The translations under genes were made by a program, and so were the position numbers. The notes beneath the pieces are model-generated. The model was given only the letters and a program-made list of their open reading frames with translations, was not told where the DNA came from and searched no databases. This document shows, in pieces, positions 58,825-64,000 of a DNA stretch of 64,000 nt. This stretch comes from Bubalus kerabau (lineage: Eukaryota; Chordata; Mammalia; Artiodactyla; Bovidae): positions 118,606,001-118,670,000 of the forward strand of contig NC_073624.1 of the NCBI RefSeq assembly GCF_029407905.1, written 5' to 3'. Within the stretch, counting starts at the first letter, position 1. Each line of letters opens with the position of its first letter.

Positions 58825-60175
58825 CTTTAGGAACGTTCGGAGGTAAGAACGTTCGGAGCTCTAGCCTCTCTGCTTCCTCAATATACACGTTTTCTGCTTT
58901 ACTTTGTTAACTCTAAGGTGTGCTTGTGTGAATGAATGACATGCCCTGCACGAAGCAAGTGATGAGCCCTGCTCTGTGGTTTCACCAGGCCTCATAGTGA
59001 CTGAAGGCAGCCCCCAAAAGGGGAACCTTATTGAGGGTTTATACTGACCTGCCAATGCCAAGAGACAGCCAACGTCCCTGCGACGGGAGTGGCCAGAAAT
59101 GGGTGCAGCGTGTGGACTGAACTTTCCTTTTTTGGTCAGCTTTTCCTGGTCTCTTTGACCATTTTGTAATTGTATTATGAATTAGAACTACTATCCTAAT
59201 CTGCATAGAGTTTCAGTGGACTTGTGATTCATGGCGTTACTATGTACTTTTACTTAGACCCCATGTATTGAAGCGCCTAGCCGTGGTAGGAGCCAAAAGT
59301 TATGTGAGTACTTTGGAAGCAAGGCAGAGCTCTAACTTCAAGAACATCTCTCAGGCTAGGGGTCACTCTCTTGGCTGCCTGCCTCAGGGGCCAGAGACCT
59401 GATAGTGAGTCTTTGTCGTGGCTGTGCCTCTGATCAGTGTAGATAGACGCATTGCTGGTGACTGTGAGGCTTTTGAGGACACAGACCAGGAATTGCAGGA
59501 TCTGGTCAGATTGGAAGTACAGGGGGCTTCCTCCTTCGATAGTGCCAGTTCTTAGCAGACCAGAGAAAGCTCTCCAGTGGCTTTTGCCTCAACTCCTTAG
59601 ATATTCTTTTTGTGGAATCGGTGGAAATGAAGAATTGGCCCTAGTAGCTGAGGCCAAACTCACTTTTTCTTCGCTAGGCAACCGTCCACAATCTGTTTTG
59701 CTGTCACATATACTGGTGTGGTGACACTCAGAAGCGACGCCTTGGTTGTTGTGCATCCCTTTATGACTCGTCATGTCTACTGCAGTCAGGACTGTACTCA
59801 GGAATGTGCTCAGGCACACGTGAAATGGATGCTTCTCATAGTAGTCCTGGCTTGGGAAACATTCCAAGAAAGCTACTCTGCTCCTCCCCGGGCAGCATCA
59901 GAGAAATAGACAAATCAAACAAAGGTCTTGATGGTAAGGAACGAAAAATCAATCTGGGATGCCATCAGGTCTACCCTGGTGCATCTCCACCCCACCTCGG
60001 TGATAGAACTGGGAAGGATGAGTAAGGCCCCTGTGTCAGTAAGGGACAGACTAAGTCCGACCAGAGAAGGAAAGCTTCTGTGGAAAGTCTGTCTACACCC
60101 CCATCTAGAGCAGGGAGGGACGCCTCTGGTGGACAGAAGCCACTGCTGTGGATGCCGCTTTTTTCTGTCTTACAG
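58825..60175 (+). other. Proviral leader (5' untranslated region)
   Basis: About 1.35 kb lies between the primer site and the likely gag start, long for a gammaretrovirus. It is less AT-rich than the flanks. The motif GAACGTTCGGAG occurs twice (58831-58842 and 58848-58859) around the possible splice donor. Open frames here (for example 59452-59724) show no retroviral or host protein features. A glyco-gag-type extension is possible upstream of gag but not supported. Confidence 0.6.
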
Positions 60176-61493
60176 ATGGGAGCTAGCAGTTTCCAGAACC
60201 ACTCCTTTAAATTGTATTTTTAAAAACTGGGACAAATTTGATCCCCAGAATTTAAAAAAAGACATACCTGATCTTTCTCTGTGATAATGAATGGCCACAA
60301 TATCCTTTGGAAGACCGAGAATACTGACCAGTGGAAAGGTCTCTTAATTATAATACTGTTCTACAATTAATTAGATTTGTTCAGTAGAAAACAAGGGAAA
60401 TAGGTTGATATTTCATATGTATTGCTCTTTATCTCTCTGAGAGACATGCCAGACTTATGTCCTAAGGGTGCAGATTTGGGTGTGAAACCTTCAGCTCCCT
60501 CTTGTACTTTCCCCCGTGTGGGGCTCCCAAGTGAACATACTGAGGATCAGGACACCCTTCCAGGAGGGGCTGCCTCAGTCTCGGTGGAAATTTAAACAGT
60601 ACCAATTACAGTCAAGATTACCCAGAGGATCCAAAAAGTACATAGAAGCCTTTACAGGACTAACTACTTCATGACATTACTTGCAGAGATGTAATGCATG
60701 TCTTGTGACAGACGCTGACTCCTGACTTGAGAACTCGAGTTTTGGGAGAAGCTACTACTTTTGGAGATGAATGGCTTGAACGTGAGACAAGGGGAAAGAG
60801 AAAACATGAAATAGCCCTCCTCCCTACTGGGAGTCAAGCAATTCCCATGACAGAGCCAGACGAGGACTATAAAATGGCTAAAAGAGGGTGGGATCAGAAC
60901 CATTTTGCAAGATGTATTCTTGAAGGACTCAAGCAAACACACACTAAGACTTTAAACTATGCTAAGTTGGTGGACATAGAACAGGGAGAGAAGGAAACTC
61001 CTGGTAAATTCCTAGATAGACTTTAGGAGGCTTTCTGCAAGCTTATAGACATTGATTCCAAAAGTTCAGAGGGAGAAATGATCTTAAATGATAAATTCCT
61101 CACTCAGTTGGCTCCAGATATCTGACACAATTTATAAAAACAGGAGTTTGGACCGAATCAGTCTTTAGAAAAACTGTTGCAGCTGGCTCAGATGGTATAT
61201 TATGGTAGAGAATACAAGGAGGAAAACAGGAGGAAGAAAGAGCCAGGCGAAAGACTGAAGCCCCAACAATGGCTGTTAGATCTGCTCTGAAACAGCCTGA
61301 GAAAAATGCCCAGAGGGACCCAGGTGAAAAGGGATGGACTTGTTATTACTGTGGAAAGGAAGGGCATCTCAAGCGGGATTGCCCTCAGGCATCCCTGGCT
61401 CCAGATATGGTCTGCAAAGGACTGTACTGGAGAAGAGACTGCCCTCTGAGGTATAGGCCCCAGGGGTCAGACTCTCAGGACAATCGAGACTGA
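60176..61493 (+). pseudogene. Endogenous retrovirus gag, decayed
   Basis: A gag remnant of the ERV1 type. It begins at ATG 60176 with MGASS, a myristoylation-type N-terminus, after a TCTTACAG acceptor-like sequence. Within about ten codons a frameshift moves the matrix sequence (NWDKFDPQ block near 60223) into another frame, and a stop follows at about 60282. A capsid-like stretch is open at 60727-61026 and then hits stops near 61024, 61123 and 61135. Nucleocapsid is readable at 61269-61493 with one CCHC zinc knuckle: counted from 61269, Cys25, Cys28, His33 and Cys38, in the usual C-x2-C-x4-H-x4-C spacing. No full Gag can be made. In a live virus it would form the particle core. Confidence 0.85.
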
Positions 61494-61830
61494 AAGTGTC
61501 TGGGGGTCCCCACACAAGCTCCCGTCCCAATTACACCTGAGGAACCCCAGGTATTAATAACTGTGGGGGGCCAATCAGTCGATTTCTTTGGACACTGGGG
61601 CAATTTTCTCTGTGCTCACTGAAGCCCCTGGTCCGCTTTCCTCCCAATCCACTAGCGTAATGGGACTGTCTGGATGAGCCAAATGGTATTATTTCAGTCA
61701 TCCTTTAAGCTAAAGCTGGGACTCTGTGCTGTTTCCTCATGAGTTTTTGGTCCTGCCAGAGTCTCCCTCACCCCTTCTGGGGAGGGATATACTGAACAAG
61801 GTCCCTGCCTCTGTTTTCATGAATATGGAG
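61494..61830 (+). pseudogene. Endogenous retrovirus protease, decayed
   Basis: Directly after the gag stop. The aspartic protease active site Asp-Thr-Gly-Ala is encoded at 61591-61602, followed by a short in-frame piece. An indel just upstream of it changes the frame, and stops follow. Homology to the protease C-terminal part continues to about 61800 (GGGAGGGATATACTGAACAA). Protease would cleave Gag and Pol in a live virus; this copy cannot. Confidence 0.75.
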
Positions 61831-61929
61831 CCTGCTCATTTTAAAGGAACAAAATGTAAATCCTAGAGTGTGGGTTGATGAAAAAACTGTGGGTAGAGCA
61901 CAAAACCTTGTTTCTGTCGTTATCAAGTT

Positions 61930-62546
61930 CAATGACCCTCACCTATTTTCACAACAAAAGTGGTAGCCATTAAAGCCTGAGGTTAAGAAAGGGTTAAAAC
62001 CCATCATCGAAAATTTAAAGAAACAAGGGCTATGAATTCCCTATAACAATCCATGCAACACTCCTATTTTGGCTGTAAAAAAAGTCAAATAATAAATGAA
62101 GACTAGTTTAAGATATACAAATAAGTGCCTAATCCTTATACTTTATTGTTTGAAATTCCTGAACAAGCCAAATATTTTTTCTGTCATTGATTTCAAGGTT
62201 GCTTTTTAGAGTTAAACCTATATTAAATCATCCTCTACCGGTGACCTTAAGACAACTGAGAAGATTTTTGGGAATCACAGGCTACTGCCACATTTGGATT
62301 CTGGGTATGGGGAACTTGCCCGGCCTTTATATAAACTTATAACTGAAACTCAGCAGGCCCAAACCGACAAGCTCGTTTGGACCTCAGAGACTCAAAAGTC
62401 TTCTAAGACTCTTCAAACTGTTCTCTTAAACAGGCTCCTGCTTTGAGCTTGCCCATAGGATCAGAGTTTAGTTTCTTTGTAACTGAAAATAAAGGCTATG
62501 GCTACATTGCTTGAGGGTAATTGCTACTATTGTTTTACTAATACCT
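61930..62546 (+). pseudogene. Endogenous retrovirus pol: reverse transcriptase remnant
   Basis: Short blocks typical of gammaretroviral reverse transcriptase occur in order but with stops and frame changes. The fingers region is at about 61975-62075. The motif A neighbourhood follows, with its aspartate codon at 62189-62191. After about 62215 the sequence jumps to the thumb (LRQLRRFLGITGYC-coding, about 62245-62290). The palm with the catalytic YxDD and much else has been deleted between them. A BovA2 interrupts the gene at 62555. Confidence 0.8.
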
Positions 62547-62554
62547 AAAGCTCA

Positions 62555-62810
62555 ATGGCACCCCACTCCAGTACTCTTGCCTGGAAAATCCCATAGATGG
62601 AGGAGCCTAGTAGGCTGCAGTCCATGGGGTCGCTAAGAGTCGGACACGACTGAGCGACTTCACTTTCACTTTTCACTTTCATGCATTGGAGAAGGAAATG
62701 GCAACCCACTCCAGTGTTCTTGCCTGGAGAATCCCAGGGACGGGGGAGTCTGGTGGGCTGCCGTCTATGGGATCGCACAGAGTCGGACACGACTGAAGTG
62801 ACTTAGCAGC
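62555..62810 (+). mobile_element. BovA2 SINE inserted in the provirus pol
   Basis: Two BovA units and linker, ending GACTGAAGTGACTTAGCAGC. The exact target-site duplication AAAGCTCA is at 62547-62554 and 62811-62818. Pol sequence continues on the right, so the insertion is later than the provirus. Confidence 0.97.
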
Positions 62811-63100
62811 AAAGCTCATAAATTTACTGATAGGAAAGATATTACTGTACTGACTTCTCATGATGCAAGTGGGGTCTTAAACTCTAAAGTTCAGAGTGAC
62901 AATGGCTCCATCTTTAAAACTGCTGTAACTCAAGCAGTGTCAAAAACTCTAGGAATAGAATATCACTTACACTGTTCCTGGAGACCCCTGTCTTCAGAAA
63001 AAGTTGAAAAGGCTAATGACATTATTAAGAGGCATCTGCTTAGGATAACTCAGGACACACAATTCAGTTGGTTTAAAGTTTTACCATAATTTACTGAGGA
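62811..63100 (+). pseudogene. Endogenous retrovirus pol: connection + integrase remnant
   Basis: The first 80 bases encode a piece like the connection segment before RNase H (LTSHDASGVLNSK). This is joined directly to the integrase core, so RNase H and the integrase zinc-binding domain and first catalytic Asp are missing. The second catalytic Asp codon is at 62898-62900 and the Glu codon at 63006-63008, in frame with exactly 35 codons between them, the D,D(35)E spacing of integrases. A stop follows near 63087. Non-functional. Confidence 0.82.
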
Positions 63101-63868
63101 CTTGAACTGCCCTCCCCGAAATGGAATTATATCAATGACAGACCATTTTTGTGGACAGATATTGTCATAGATCCTAAAGTCTTAGAACTAACTATGTGAC
63201 TCAGCTTTCAGCTTTTCAACCTCCTCATCAATTTGAAGGCTTCGCATGGTGGATTTCTCTGCTTCAAGGCAAAGACTTTCTTCAGCTCTGCAAATACCTT
63301 CACCAAGACAATCATATGTGATGCATCCTCTTGATCTGATGACATCTAGCAATCCTAAGATGGACTGATGTGACTATGGACATAATGTAACTTTTAATTT
63401 TGATTATGTTTTGACTTGGTTTAATGACTTTTGCTACAAATAAGAAGATAAATGGGTCTAGATCTGGTGGTTTCCTACCTGATGCTTATCAAATATGGGA
63501 TGAGGTCATATGGCTAACTCATGAAAAGGGTTGCCTACTATCTACTACTCACATAGTCTAGAAACAAATAGGGTCATCCCCAGAAGTTAGCCAAAAACTT
63601 AATTATAATGATTGGAAACAATTGGGATTTTTGCCCCAAGAAATATGCAGTGTAATCATTCCTGTGTTTTCCAGTCCCAGTTTTGGTCCTCCTTTTTCCT
63701 GGCCAGGAACTCACAGGGACTGGATCCTGCAGTGATGCTGGTTTGCTCCAAATGAGACCTACTAGATATGTGGGTCTTGCCTATGGGCGTGGCTTCCCCT
63801 GGCTGGATAGGGAGATGCAACCTAGGTCTAGCTTTTACTCATGGCTTCATATATTCACAGCTTCAAGT
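63101..63868 (+). pseudogene. 3' part of provirus, possible env remnant
   Basis: Follows the integrase remnant without a clear boundary. No long frame remains. A 63-codon frame at 63768-63959 includes a GRCNLGLAF-like stretch that recalls the surface subunit of class I envelope proteins, but this is weak. No polypurine tract or 3' LTR is reached before a minus-strand BovB begins at 63869. Confidence 0.4.
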
Positions 63869-64000
63869 CAGTTCAGTTCAGTCACTCATTTGTGTCCGAC
63901 TTTTTGCAATCCCATGGACTGCAGCACGCCAGGCTTCCTTGTCTATCACCAACTCCTGAGCTTACTCAAACTCATGTCCGTTGAGTCAGTGGTGCCATCC
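63869..64000 (-). mobile_element. BovB 3' end, minus strand, cut by window edge
   Basis: Starts AGTTCAGTTCAGTCACTCAT in the same way as the other minus-strand BovB copies and continues to the window end. It interrupts the region downstream of the provirus integrase. Confidence 0.93.

Noticed and set aside
59452..59724. 90-codon frame in the provirus leader as a glyco-gag or host gene
   Set aside because: It is not in frame with gag and has no recognisable features.
1..64000. CRISPR array, bacterial operon, phage or defence system
   Set aside because: No regularly spaced identical repeats, no ribosome-binding-site-led dense coding, and all major repeats are mammalian retroelements.

Overview
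The window is non-coding, AT-rich nuclear DNA from a ruminant, almost certainly a bovid such as cattle, sheep or goat. The evidence is the repeat content: about 15 pieces of the BovB (RTE-type) LINE, about 26 tRNA-Glu/BovA-type SINEs (Bov-tA, BovA, BovA2), one CHR-2-type SINE, several L1 pieces of different ages, ancient mammalian MIR and DNA-transposon relics, a class II solo LTR and a decayed class I (gammaretrovirus-like) provirus. I found no host protein-coding exon, rRNA, functional tRNA or CRISPR array. Every long reading frame with recognisable similarity belongs to a retroelement.

Layout. 1-12.1 kb: BovB 3' ends on the minus strand alternate with SINEs, around a 3-kb stretch (4.3-7.3 kb) free of ruminant repeats. 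12.8-21.2 kb: three L1 blocks (old minus, old plus, old minus carrying three nested SINEs) and a 1-kb plus-strand BovB. 21.2-29.5 kb: mostly unique AT-rich DNA with a few SINEs. 29.5-36.4 kb: a SINE whose insertion copied its own flank backwards (a perfect 64-bp inverted repeat), a 1.8-kb BovB, and a BovB split by a younger L1 with a 15-bp target-site duplication. 36.4-44.2 kb: unique DNA, SINEs, an internally deleted BovB and a Tigger-type relic. 44.2-46.5 kb: a CHR-2-type SINE hit twice at one site by BovB copies in opposite orientations. 49.5-50.8 kb: a complete solo LTR with a 6-bp duplication. 53-58 kb: SINEs and very short BovB 3' ends, two nested in a MIR.

58.05 kb to the right edge is a plus-strand class I endogenous retrovirus: 5' LTR, tRNA-Pro-like primer site, a 1.35-kb leader, then broken gag, protease and pol, with a possible env remnant. 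Stop codons, frameshifts and deletions leave it without a usable polymerase. The 3' LTR is not in the window.

The sequence therefore records layered retrotransposition rather than a gene system. The most informative observations are the insertion junctions, where target-site duplications show the order of events, and the two LTRs, which keep recognisable promoter signals. Family names come from recognition of the sequences, not from a database search.
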